Source: Prevotella sp. HUN102 (GTDB lineage Bacteria > Bacteroidota > Bacteroidia > Bacteroidales > Bacteroidaceae). From it: a stretch of 64,000 bases of DNA. Below the pieces are notes generated by a model. It had not been told where the DNA came from, made no database searches, and saw only the letters and a program-made list of their open reading frames with translations. Below, piece by piece: positions 25,901 to 34,241 of this stretch. Position 1 is the first letter of the stretch. The number at the start of each line of letters is the position of its first letter. The position numbers were made by a program, and so were the translations under genes. The stretch lies in the NCBI RefSeq assembly GCF_000688375.1, contig NZ_JIAF01000003.1, positions 124,001 to 188,000 on the forward strand, written 5' to 3'.

Positions 25901-26098
25901 TCAAAACATCATTCTCCTGTCATTTATGTTCATTGCAATAAGCAACAGTATGCCAACAGTAAGTAAGCCGAAGTTGAACATCTTTGCACTCCAGAATTTC
26001 GACTTCAGTGCCGGAGTATCAATATGTCTGGCATATTCGTAAAAGATTTCTCTCTGTCTCTCATTCCGAAAGAACACGATATATTCAAGAGCTATCAT
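25901..26098 (-). CDS. Possible 65-residue single-span membrane protein
   Basis: Reads MIALEYIVFFRNERQREIFY and ends in one hydrophobic segment FGLLTVGILLLIAMNI followed by charged residues. No family recognised and no promoter seen. It may be a relic of a longer gene. Existence uncertain. Confidence 0.35.
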   Translation of the reverse strand: MIALEYIVFFRNERQREIFYEYARHIDTPALKSKFWSAKMFNFGLLTVGILLLIAMNINDRRMMF

Positions 26099-26324
26099 AA
26101 TATATGCCCAGACAACAGGTTTATCAATATGATGTTGGAATCAAAAATCAGACACACGAAATAATCTATTCGCAATAGCAAGAAGAAAGATAAAAGACAA
26201 TGCAAGGCATAGAACGTCTCATCTTAGACAAAGAAGTGGGGATTTCCTGTAAACAAATATTTTCCTAAAAAACTACTCACTTACTATTTTAAAAAATATT
26301 CGTCTCAAATGTGTTTTACAATCT

Positions 26325-26450
26325 TCGGATAAATGCGTTCTATTCTTCGCACAAACGCAGCATAATCTTCGCAAAAATAGCCTCCATTTTTCGCAAGAAT
26401 GAAAAACAGAGGAAATAATGTTGATTAGCAACAACTTACCAAATTGAACA
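26325..26450 (+). repeat. R1 double-hairpin dispersed element, copy 5
   Basis: CTTCGGATAAATGCG, TATTCTTCGCACAAACGCA, AATCTTCGCAAAAA, CATTTTTCGCAAGAATG and a tail TTGATTAGCAACAACTTACC. Same order as copy 2. Confidence 0.65.
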
Positions 26451-26709
26451 AGGAACAAGAGATTAGAAGCGTCATTGAACTGTAACTGGGAAGGAAAATA
26501 AATCAACCGATAATTTAGTTATCTTCTAAACTCAAATAACACTCGAATTAAGGACAAATATACTAAATAAACAAGCGATGAATTTATAACTTTGATATAT
26601 CAACAAATCATAAACAAAACATAGATAGATGATTTGACAAAAATCATCATCAAAGATAAAGCACAGAAAGATTTAATATAAATAAAAACACGTTAAACAT
26701 TGTAAAAAC

Positions 26710-26741
26710 GGGGGGGGTGTTAAAAAATAATCTATCTTTGC
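26710..26741 (+). promoter_or_regulatory. bspA-like gene promoter with G8 tract
   Basis: -7 element TATCTTTGC at 26733-26741. A run of eight Gs at 26710-26717 sits where the -33 region is expected (16-23 nt upstream of -7). Homopolymer runs in this place can vary promoter spacing by slippage. A TTG at 26700-26702 is 30 nt from the -7, too far for the usual spacing. Confidence 0.5.
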
Positions 26742-26758
26742 ATCGCAAAAAAAACAGT

Positions 26759-26841
26759 AGAGTAATAAAATTAAAGATATTGGTAAGACATTGAAAAAAA
26801 ACAGAGAGTAATAAAATTAAAGATATTGGTAAGACATTGAA
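26759..26841 (+). repeat. 37-bp direct repeat, 46-bp period, in the 5' leader
   Basis: Identical 37-nt copies at 26759-26795 and 26805-26841 (AGAGTAATAAAATTAAAG through GACATTGAA), between the promoter and the start codon. Confidence 0.9.
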
Positions 26842-26904
26842 GTGTAATTTACAATAATCTTCCAATATACTTAGCCATTTTTCTAAAGTTAATTAATTAT
26901 TTTG

Positions 26905-29448
26905 ATGAAAATGTACATAAAAGAAAAAACATATGTTTTACTCGCATTCCTATCAGTTTTATGTATGGCAGGATATGCAGCTCCGCAAAGTGCAATTATC
27001 GGTGGTATTACTTATAGTGGAGATGATGCTCAGCTTTCAAACGGAGCTTCAGTTACGAAAATTGACCAGTCGGTTTCTGGCGCAGTTGTCATACCCAAAA
27101 CAGTAGAGTTAGGTGGTAAAACGTTTGAGGTAAAATCCTTAAATGGTTTTATCTTCAGAGGAAGTAACATAACTTCACTTACATTGCCAGTAAGTATCAG
27201 GAACATACCTGCCTCTTCATTAGGAGTATCGGACAAATTGGAGGAAATAAAGTTCGACGGCGACAATCCTAATTTTACAGTAGAAGATGGAATACTTTAC
27301 AATAAGAATAAGACCACACTCATTTATTACCCTGCGGCTAAAAACGTGGATGGTTATACACTACCATCGACTGTAACCACACTTGGTGGAAGCGCTTTCT
27401 CGCGCAATAAATCGATGACTTCATTTAAAATTCCTGTAACCATAACAAATATTGAAAACGGTGGCGGCGATGCTGGTATAGGTGTTTATGGACCGTTTTA
27501 TGCTTGCGAGAATCTTAAAACTGTAACTTTTGCTGCAGGCAGTACCATTAAGCGAATAAGTAATTTTTGTTTTTCCAAATGTTATTCGCTCGAAACTGTT
27601 AATTTCCCCGAAACCATTACAGAGGTAGCCTACTACGGAATGAATGATTGTACAAAGTTTCGTGGTCCTTTACCCAAGTATCTTGAAAAGATAGGACGAT
27701 GTGGCTTCCAAGACTGCGATGCACTCACAGAAATTGTTTTTCCAGTAACAATGAAAGAGTTGGGCAGCGAGGCATTTAATGTTTGCGACAACATTACCAA
27801 GGTGGTCATTCCCGATGAATGCCCTCTTAGGGAGATTTCTTTCCATTGCTTTGCTTATAATTATAAGCTCAAAGACTTGCAGATATCAGATAATATTACC
27901 ATCATTCATAGTGGTGCTTTTACAAGTTGCAATTCCTTAACAGAAGTCAAAATGCCTGAACATCTGAAGGAAATTCGTGAAAGTGCTTTTGAATATTGTC
28001 GAGGACTGAAAAAAGTAGATTTCAAAAATGAACTTGAACTCATAGGACACGATGCTTTCGCCTGGTCTTCTGTTTTAGAGGACTATACTTTCCCAGTATC
28101 ACTCAAAACAATAGGTGTTGGTGCGTTTATGCGCACAAATGCTACTGCTGTTAATATTCCTGCCAATGTAACTTCTATTGGTGGTGCTGCATTTGCCCGA
28201 AACCAAAAACTCACAGCCTTTACGGTGGATGAAGCCAATACTGCCTACAAAGTTATAGAGGGAATCCTTTTTACCAAAGATGCCAAAACCCTTATGGCTT
28301 ATCCGGCTGCCTCCACACGAAATGTGAGTTATACAATTCCGGCTCGTGTGGAGACCATACACGAGGGAGCATTTTCAGATGCAACCCTCACTCACATCAC
28401 GTTGCCGTCTTCGCTGAAAACCATATATAATGGTGCTTTTGCATACAATGGTAATCTTACCGAACTCACGATTCCTGCTTCGGTAACAGAAATAGCTCGT
28501 GTATCTCAAAAAAACTATGGAATGTATTCCGAGAATATCATTTTGGGAACAAATATTAGAAGTATCTATCTGCTTAACCCAACTACACCACCAGTTATTG
28601 TAAATCCCAATTACCAATATCCAAAACCTGATTATTCTGGTGTGGAAAAAATGAAAATCTATGTGAAGAAAGCAGCTTATGAAAGCGGAATATATCAAGC
28701 TGCCGATGGATGGAACAAGTATCAAAACTATGCCTATAAGATACCGGCCAAGATGAACGAGAACGGAGTATCTACATTAGGCAGAGACTTTGATGTGGAC
28801 TTGTCAGAAGCGGAAGTAACAGCATACCTTGCCGAGTCGGCATCAACTGCCGGAAACAATGTATATGTTACTATGCGCGAAGTATCTGTGGGAGGAAAAA
28901 CTCCGGGAAAGTACATTCCCTCACGTACAGGTGAATACGAGCACAATGGCATAGCTTATGAAACATACACAGGTGCATTGCTCAAAGGTACGGCAGGCAG
29001 CACATTTACCTATACCATCGGCGAAAGCGACGACGCCAAAGTAGAGACTTCGGCTAAGAATTATCTCTTGGCTGTAACTGATGCAACAGTAATCGCCCCA
29101 TCAAAGAATGTGGGAGGCGAAGAATATACCAATCTTCTGCTCAAAGATGGTAAATTCCGCTATGCCATAAGCACCGGCACTGTGCCTTACAATCGCAGCT
29201 ACCTGTCTATGCCTACAAGCATAATAGGTTCCTACAATGCAGCAGCCCCTGCCAAGCAATTCATATTCCAATTTGAGAATACAAGTGCCACAACGGGTAT
29301 TGATGGCGTTCCTGCTACGGAGAATAAGGCGACTCAAGGTACTGAAACTGATAATAACCGGCCTTGGTACAACATTAAGGGCGAGCAAGTAAATCATCCA
29401 CAGCGTGGAATTTATATCCAACGTGGAAAGAAAATAATCATAAAATAG
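26905..29448 (+). CDS. BspA-type leucine-rich-repeat surface protein
   Basis: 847 residues from MKMYIKEK. Signal peptide (1-25, ending AGYAAPQ). Residues about 55-560 are TpLRR/LRR_5 repeats of about 23 residues (for example LTEIVFPVTMKELGSEAFNV and LTEVKMPEHLKEIRESAFEY, 20 each). Residues about 600-800 are non-repeat. The end, WYNIKGEQVNHPQRGIYIQR and GKKIIIK, is the Prevotella-type C-terminal secretion/sorting tail. BspA-like proteins mediate adhesion to host proteins and other bacteria. Transcribed from a promoter with a G8 tract, and followed by a small gene 8 nt downstream. Base composition is more A+T-rich than the metabolic genes. Confidence 0.92.
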   Translation: MKMYIKEKTYVLLAFLSVLCMAGYAAPQSAIIGGITYSGDDAQLSNGASVTKIDQSVSGAVVIPKTVELGGKTFEVKSLNGFIFRGSNITSLTLPVSIRNIPASSLGVSDKLEEIKFDGDNPNFTVEDGILYNKNKTTLIYYPAAKNVDGYTLPSTVTTLGGSAFSRNKSMTSFKIPVTITNIENGGGDAGIGVYGPFYACENLKTVTFAAGSTIKRISNFCFSKCYSLETVNFPETITEVAYYGMNDCTKFRGPLPKYLEKIGRCGFQDCDALTEIVFPVTMKELGSEAFNVCDNITKVVIPDECPLREISFHCFAYNYKLKDLQISDNITIIHSGAFTSCNSLTEVKMPEHLKEIRESAFEYCRGLKKVDFKNELELIGHDAFAWSSVLEDYTFPVSLKTIGVGAFMRTNATAVNIPANVTSIGGAAFARNQKLTAFTVDEANTAYKVIEGILFTKDAKTLMAYPAASTRNVSYTIPARVETIHEGAFSDATLTHITLPSSLKTIYNGAFAYNGNLTELTIPASVTEIARVSQKNYGMYSENIILGTNIRSIYLLNPTTPPVIVNPNYQYPKPDYSGVEKMKIYVKKAAYESGIYQAADGWNKYQNYAYKIPAKMNENGVSTLGRDFDVDLSEAEVTAYLAESASTAGNNVYVTMREVSVGGKTPGKYIPSRTGEYEHNGIAYETYTGALLKGTAGSTFTYTIGESDDAKVETSAKNYLLAVTDATVIAPSKNVGGEEYTNLLLKDGKFRYAISTGTVPYNRSYLSMPTSIIGSYNAAAPAKQFIFQFENTSATTGIDGVPATENKATQGTETDNNRPWYNIKGEQVNHPQRGIYIQRGKKIIIK

Positions 29449-29456
29449 AAAAGGAT

Positions 29457-29645
29457 ATGAAAAAGATATATAATAGTCCACAATCCAGCATCGTAAAGAT
29501 AGGCACGACAGGAGAGGTTATGGATTTTAACATACCAGTGAGTGGAGGAACTACTCCAGAAGAAACAGATAGCAAGGAATACCATCCTTCTGAAGATGTA
29601 TGGGATGAAGAGTTCTATTCTGATTCTTTACAACAAGAAGATTGA
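29457..29645 (+). CDS. Small acidic protein downstream of the BspA-like gene
   Basis: 62 residues, MKKIYNSPQSSIVKIG followed by an acidic, Gly/Thr-containing tail (GGTTPEETDSKEY, EDVWDEEFYSD). No signal peptide or membrane segment. Starts 8 nt after the BspA-like stop, so the two are co-transcribed; a terminator follows. The MKKxYxxPxxxIVxI opening is common among short Prevotella proteins of unknown function. No family with a known role is recognised. Confidence 0.65.
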   Translation: MKKIYNSPQSSIVKIGTTGEVMDFNIPVSGGTTPEETDSKEYHPSEDVWDEEFYSDSLQQED

Positions 29646-29954
29646 ATATGATTTAACGTGGGTTTTACGAACCTAAAATAGAAAAAGCTGTGCATTAATG
29701 TTTTTTGTACATTAATACACAGCTTTTTTTGAAACATACAATACTAAAATGGCACCTAATAAGTGTATGATAAAGTTGTCAAAGACTTAGCTCTGAATGC
29801 TCTACTTTCGCAAATGCACTTAAGCCCGCCAATAACGGCTTCAATAGCATAAATCAACCATTACCTCTAATAATCATAGAATTTACAGTTGATTAAATTC
29901 GTTGAACTAACATTTACCTTCCAATCCGAGGTCAGCTGAACAGCCAACGCCTCT
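29646..29954. other. 309-nt spacer: terminator only
   Basis: Holds the terminator of the BspA-like operon (29684-29731). Nothing else is recognised before the AraC gene end. Confidence 0.6.
29684..29731 (+). terminator. Terminator of the BspA-like operon
   Basis: AAAGCTGTGCATTAATG (29684-29700) pairs with CATTAATACACAGCTTT (29710-29726) with one mismatch, followed by TTTTG. Confidence 0.88.
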
Positions 29955-30767
29955 CTACTCCCTCAGCTGCGACGGATTCACGCCAAGATGTATCTGCATA
30001 TAGCGCGTGAAGTAGGCCACGGACGAGAAATTGAAGAGGTCGGAAATCTCGCTCATCGGCATTTTTGTGGTGCGCAGCGTGCGCTGAAGGTCGGCAACGG
30101 TAAAGTGCGTTATCCAGTAGTTGGCACTGTGCCCGCTCACCCTCTTCACCACTTCCGAAAGATGCTTTGCCGTAACGAAGAGCTTGTCGGCATAGAAAGG
30201 AATGTTGCGGTGCGCACGGTATTCGCCCGCCTCGAGCATTGCGAAAAATTCCGTAACGAGCGAAGACGACTGCATAGAGATGTCCCTGTGCCCATAAACA
30301 CGGCTCGAGAAGTCGAAACAGTCGAGGAAGAACTGCCAGCAAACGGCCATCATCATCTCGAACCGGAATTTGTTGTCGGTTCGGCTCAACTGATAGAATA
30401 TGTTTTCATAGTCCCTGTTCCACCGTTCACGCTCAATTTCGTTAAGTTCCAGCACCGGATCGGCATTCAGAAGCAGAATGTGGCGGATGGTGTAACTGGA
30501 CCTCTGTGCGGCAAGTTCGAGGAATTTGGGCGAGAAAAACAAGCCTTCCACCCTGAAGTCCCCGCTTGGACACACCTGCTTGAGAAGACGGGTTTTGCTC
30601 GTAATGACAAGGCTTCCCGGTTTAAGCTCCTTCTGCTCGCCATTGAAACTAAACGAACACGAACCCTCGACACACAATGCGTGCAAAACCATATCGGCAG
30701 TCCTCGAATCATCGAGCAGACTCAGGTCGTCTACTCTGATAATCCATTCATCTTTGTACTCAATCAT
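29955..30767 (-). CDS. AraC-family transcriptional regulator
   Basis: 270 residues. N-terminal cupin-like sensing domain (about 1-150, with SFSFNGEQKELKPGSLVITS split over 34-53) and C-terminal double helix-turn-helix (about 170-270): LFVTAKHLSEVVKRVSGHSA, ISDLFNFSSVAYFTRYM and the family ending GVNPSQLRE. Own promoter at 30803-30835 with a 36-nt leader. The neighbouring GNAT gene is also on the minus strand but separated by about 200 nt upstream of the promoter, so regulation of it is not implied. Ligand and targets unknown. Confidence 0.9.
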   Translation of the reverse strand: MIEYKDEWIIRVDDLSLLDDSRTADMVLHALCVEGSCSFSFNGEQKELKPGSLVITSKTRLLKQVCPSGDFRVEGLFFSPKFLELAAQRSSYTIRHILLLNADPVLELNEIERERWNRDYENIFYQLSRTDNKFRFEMMMAVCWQFFLDCFDFSSRVYGHRDISMQSSSLVTEFFAMLEAGEYRAHRNIPFYADKLFVTAKHLSEVVKRVSGHSANYWITHFTVADLQRTLRTTKMPMSEISDLFNFSSVAYFTRYMQIHLGVNPSQLRE

Positions 30768-30802
30768 AATCCCAAAGCGTGTTTTATCATTTTATTGTCG
30801 GT

Positions 30803-30835
30803 GCAAAGATACGAATTATCCGTAAGAATAACAAA
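30803..30835 (-). promoter_or_regulatory. Promoter of the AraC regulator
   Basis: On the minus strand TTTG (30835-30832), 20 nt, TATCTTTGC (30811-30803). Confidence 0.75.
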
Positions 30836-30969
30836 GTAATACGCAAAATTTCAATGTCCGGTTTGGTTTAGCCCAACAGAGAATTATCGGGTTATGCCGA
30901 TTGTTATTTTTGTCCTTGCGAGGGCAGTTTGCGCCGGATTTCGTGGAAACTCTCTGCTACGGAAATCCG

Positions 30970-31452
30970 TCAGACTTTCTTTTGGAAAGCCACTCGTGGG
31001 TCTCCATTCGCAAGATAGATAATGCCGCAGCGCGTGAAGCCGTATTTCGTCAGCAGTATCTGCATCGTCCGGTTGTCCTCGTGGGTGTCAATTCGGACAG
31101 TATCGGTCTGCCGGAAAGCATATTCCAGCACTCTGCGCATCACGCCACGAACGTTTTCGCCCGAAGCAATGCGATGAATCACGCAATAGGGATTATTGTT
31201 CAGCCACGCACCTTCGTAAATCGCCGCATAGGTAGGGTCGGGTCCCTGCATAAGCACAAAGGTGGCAACAGGCTTTCCGTCCTCTTCCACCACGTAGCTA
31301 TTGCCCAGACGAATATCCTCCTCTATCGTTTCGCGCGAAGGATAGCCGTTTACCCATTGGCTCACATTGCCTTCCGCCACCATCTTTTTCCTTCCTTCAT
31401 CTATCAGACGAAGCACAATATCAATCTCTTCTTTCCGTGTTTTGCGAATCAT
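30970..31452 (-). CDS. GNAT-family N-acetyltransferase
   Basis: 160 residues, cytosolic. Acetyl-CoA-dependent acyltransferase fold: N-terminal IRKTRKEEIDIVLRL, beta-bulge region NSYVVEEDGKPVATFVLMQG, the CoA-binding segment IASGENVRGVMRRVLEYAF (about 95-113, a variant of Q/RxxGxG/A) and the C-terminal DNRTMQILLTKYGFTRCG. The acceptor cannot be predicted. It is alone, with R2 repeats just upstream of its start. Confidence 0.87.
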   Translation of the reverse strand: MIRKTRKEEIDIVLRLIDEGRKKMVAEGNVSQWVNGYPSRETIEEDIRLGNSYVVEEDGKPVATFVLMQGPDPTYAAIYEGAWLNNNPYCVIHRIASGENVRGVMRRVLEYAFRQTDTVRIDTHEDNRTMQILLTKYGFTRCGIIYLANGDPRVAFQKKV

Positions 31453-31464
31453 ATCTAATATTTT

Positions 31465-31638
31465 TTCAGGCGACGAGCTTACAGGAGGACAGGAGGACGA
31501 GAAAACTTGCTTTGCCTACTGCCATTCCCGGATCACTTTCCTTCATCCCTTTATATTAATAAGGTAATATACCTGTACGCTCGTAAACTTGTCCTCTCAT
31601 CCACTTGCTCACTTGTTTCCTCGTCTCTCCTCTACTCA
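31465..31638. repeat. R2 period-8 CRAG arrays, opposite arms
   Basis: A short plus-strand arm (31469-31502, GCGACGAG, CTTACAGG, AGGACAGG, AGGACGAG) and a longer arm of complementary words (31575-31636: CTCGTAAA, CTTGTCCT, CTTGCTCA, CTTGTTTC, CTCGTCTC) on either side of about 75 nt, filling the space between the GNAT start and the end of the next gene. Confidence 0.65.
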
Positions 31639-33257
31639 TACACTCCAATCATCTTTACAAGCTCCTCAAAATTCTCTCTGTCCTTCGCCCGAGCCTTCAG
31701 TTTGGAGCGATAAGTATAGATGGTAGTGATGCTCGAGCGAAGAATGGAGGAAATTTTAGAATTATCCTGAATGCCCAAGCGAATAAGGGCAAGGATTCTA
31801 AGTTCGGTGGTCAATCGCTCACCCTGTTTCGGTATTATCTTCCCATCTGAAACAAGAAGTTCGTTCACGTCGCTTACGAAGTTCGGATAGATGTTCAGGA
31901 ACGCTCCGTCGAAGTTTTCATAGAAGATTTTTGTGCATTCGGCTATGAAGGCATTCGATTTCAGCTCCGAATAGAGTTCATCCATCTTCTTTTCACGTGC
32001 CAGCCGGTTCTGGAACTTGTGCTGAACGTCCGCCCTGTCGATGATGGTTGAAGAGAGTTCGAGGAAACGGCTGATGTACTCGTCCTTCAGCTTGTTGCCC
32101 TCGCGCATCTGTCCGTTCGCCTGCTGGAGGTCTTCCACGGCATCGTTCAGCTTCTGGCTCATCTTATACACCTGCTTGTTCATGTCCCTGTAACGCCTTA
32201 ACAACTTGCCGATTATGACAACTCCCACTATCAGCAGCAAGGCAATGACGGTCAAGACAGCCATCTGTATTCGGATATGCCGGCTCTGCGCCTCCTTGTT
32301 GGCGGCGTAAACCTTCTGGATCTCGGGTATCAGCTCCGACGCCTGACTGTTTCTAAGGCGCGTGCCATAGAAATTTGCCTCGTCGATGGAGATATTCAGA
32401 TACCTGTAAGCACGCTCCACGTCGCCTTCCTCAAAGAGCAGCGAAGCCAGTTTGCGCAACGCCTGCGTCTCCTTCGTGGCAGACTCTATATCTGCCATTG
32501 CGCTCATTATCAGATACTTTTTGCAATTTTCCCTGTCGCCTATCTGCTCGTAGTACGACGCTATATTGCTGGCAATCATAGCATATTCGTGCTCGTTCGT
32601 CTCCCACTCCGAGAGATAAGGCTCAAAAAAGTTCAATGCCTCCCGATTCTTGTTGGCACTGCTCATCACGGCCGCCTGCGTGGACTTGTAGAGATAGGAA
32701 TCGGGCGATGCTATTTTCAGAATCTTCTTCTTGTATTCCAATGCCTCGGCACTGTATCGCTCGTGGATGACCGTGTGGCTTGAAAACTCCGACATCAGCG
32801 TTAGCTGCAAGTTCCAAGCCTCGTAGTAGCTCACGAGCAAATCTCTATCCAGTTCCTCCTCCTTTATATGCTCCAGAATCTCCTTCGCCTCGGTGAAAAG
32901 CCCGGCCAGACTGTGTATGTGCGCCTTCTTTATCAATGCCTCGTTCCTGCAATCCCTGTCGTTCGTCCGCTCGGCATACCGAAGCAACCTATCCGAATAC
33001 ACAAGGGCAGAATCGAACTTAAAGGAGGCATACTCCGTATAAAGACGGCTGCAGATTTCATAGCACTGCCTGCCGGTAAGCCCAGGGGTAAGCAGTTGCT
33101 GCCGGATGGTCTTTATGTAGTTGATGCGCTCGGTGGTAATCTTGTCGCTCTGCTCTATGAGCGCATCAAGTTTATCGTACTCTCCATCGGCGTAGGCCGA
33201 CGTTCCGAGCATAAAGCACAATATAATAAGGAGTATTCTGTGCATAGCGATGTTCAT
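31632..33257 (-). CDS. Membrane-anchored TPR regulator with C-terminal HTH (DUF6377 type)
   Basis: 541 residues. Signal peptide (1-28, IILCFMLGTSAYADG), TPR-rich sensor domain to about residue 320 (pairs such as YEICSRLYTEYASFKFDSAL), one transmembrane helix about 330-350 (MAVLTVIALLLIVGVVIIGK), a coiled coil (about 350-420), and a cytosolic C-terminal region ending with a LuxR-like DNA-binding helix-turn-helix (ILALIRLGIQDNSKISSILR, SSITTIYTYRSKLKARAK). This is the Bacteroidota family of one-piece membrane transcription regulators. The start is chosen to fit the promoter (TTG, 20 nt, TAATTTTGC at 33326 to 33295). Targets unknown; none is adjacent on the same strand. Confidence 0.87.
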   Translation of the reverse strand: MNIAMHRILLIILCFMLGTSAYADGEYDKLDALIEQSDKITTERINYIKTIRQQLLTPGLTGRQCYEICSRLYTEYASFKFDSALVYSDRLLRYAERTNDRDCRNEALIKKAHIHSLAGLFTEAKEILEHIKEEELDRDLLVSYYEAWNLQLTLMSEFSSHTVIHERYSAEALEYKKKILKIASPDSYLYKSTQAAVMSSANKNREALNFFEPYLSEWETNEHEYAMIASNIASYYEQIGDRENCKKYLIMSAMADIESATKETQALRKLASLLFEEGDVERAYRYLNISIDEANFYGTRLRNSQASELIPEIQKVYAANKEAQSRHIRIQMAVLTVIALLLIVGVVIIGKLLRRYRDMNKQVYKMSQKLNDAVEDLQQANGQMREGNKLKDEYISRFLELSSTIIDRADVQHKFQNRLAREKKMDELYSELKSNAFIAECTKIFYENFDGAFLNIYPNFVSDVNELLVSDGKIIPKQGERLTTELRILALIRLGIQDNSKISSILRSSITTIYTYRSKLKARAKDRENFEELVKMIGVYE

Positions 33258-33294
33258 ATTTATAGTCAGTATTTTCTCTGAACAGAGAATCAGA

Positions 33295-33326
33295 GCAAAA
33301 TTACAGAAAAAAATCGAGGGAAGCAA
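33295..33326 (-). promoter_or_regulatory. Promoter of the TPR regulator
   Basis: On the minus strand TTG (33326-33324), 20 nt, TAATTTTGC (33303-33295), 38 nt before the ATG. Confidence 0.7.
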
Positions 33327-33339
33327 GGTATAAAAGAAA

Positions 33340-33544
33340 AAGCACACTCAGACTCACGTCTAAGTGTACTTTGAGTTTAGCTTACTGTTGATTGAGAAAA
33401 TGTTAACCTAATTTATCCGAAATTATCATTACTCAAACTTACCACGCTTGGTAAAATGTGTTCGGCATAATTATCTAATTATTACTTATTCTATCTACTA
33501 AAAAGTATAACTGCATATAGTAACTTAATTACGATGCAAAGGTA
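33340..33544 (-). ncRNA. Candidate small RNA between promoter-like and terminator-like sequences
   Basis: On the minus strand a perfect TACCTTTGC (33544-33536) is followed about 165 nt later by a hairpin AGTACACTTAGAC/GTCTGAGTGTGCT (two G-U pairs) and TTTTTCTTTT. The segment holds no ORF above 13 codons and includes the palindrome TTACCACGCTTGGTAA (33438-33453). No -33 word at standard distance, so it is only a candidate. Confidence 0.3.
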
Positions 33545-33867
33545 TGAAAAAGAATCCATACCACCTAATCAATCTAAATTAAATCTAAATATATTCTAAG
33601 CGTATAAAATTAATAAACATCTGTTTTTCAATTAGTTAATTAAAAAATAAAAATGGATAATAACGGATAATATCTAAATATAAATAAACTGATAAGTGTA
33701 TTTCAGCTATTCATTATTCCACAAATTCAGGCAAATTTTCCCGATATTCGGAGGCAGATACGCTATGAAAAAGCTGTTCTTCGCCCAACTTTCCCATCTT
33801 ACTGCCGCTGCCCTGCCACCATACAGCATTGAGGCAGATTTCACGTCAAATTCATACACATTTCAAG

Positions 33868-33990
33868 TATCCGAAGATTACATTCCAGTCTTCGCAAAAA
33901 CACACACCAAATGTGCGAAGAATGGAACGCAATCTTCGCACATCTGAAAGCAAGAAAATACCATCTGATTATCAGCAACTTACAAATATA
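33868..33990 (+). repeat. R1 double-hairpin dispersed element, copy 6
   Basis: CCGAAGATTACATTC, CAGTCTTCGCA, TGTGCGAAGAATGGA, CGCAATCTTCGCACA and the tail CTGATTATCAGCAACTTAC. Confidence 0.7.
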
Positions 33991-34061
33991 AAAAGAAATA
34001 AGTAAAGGAATGTGCAAGTTGAGTGGTTTTTAAAAGAATATTTTGTATTTTTGCAGCCACG

Positions 34062-34182
34062 TTGAAAAAGAGGGGACGAGGGAACGAGGAGCCAAGTTCA
34101 CGAAGGGACGAGAGGACAAGTTTACAAGGAGACAAGTTTACAAGGGAACGAGTTTACGAGAGGACGAGGAGACAAGGAAGAT
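34062..34182 (+). repeat. R2 period-8 CRAG array
   Basis: About 14 consecutive octamers on the plus strand: GGGACGAG, GGAACGAG, GAGCCAAG, TTCACGAA, GGGACGAG, AGGACAAG, TTTACAAG, GAGACAAG, TTTACAAG, GGAACGAG, TTTACGAG, AGGACGAG, GAGACAAG. Longest single-orientation array of the window. Confidence 0.75.
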
Positions 34183-34241
34183 ACATTAAATAAAACAAGA
34201 ATAACAACAAAAATAACAAAAACAACATAAGGAAAAACTAA

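Larger units (their letters stand above)
25600..26904. other. 1.3-kb A+T-rich spacer
   Basis: Contains the cluster terminator (25768-25825), one doubtful small ORF on the minus strand (25901-26098), R1 copy 5 (26325-26450) and the bspA-like gene's control region (26700-26845) with a G8 run and a 46-bp-period duplication. Confidence 0.6.
33258..34241. other. 984-nt divergent spacer
   Basis: Contains the promoter of the TPR regulator (33295-33326), a possible small-RNA unit on the minus strand (33340-33544), long A+T-rich sequence without features (about 33550-33860), R1 copy 6 (33868-33990) and an R2 array (34062-34182). A -7-like TTTTTGCAG lies near 34049. Confidence 0.55.
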
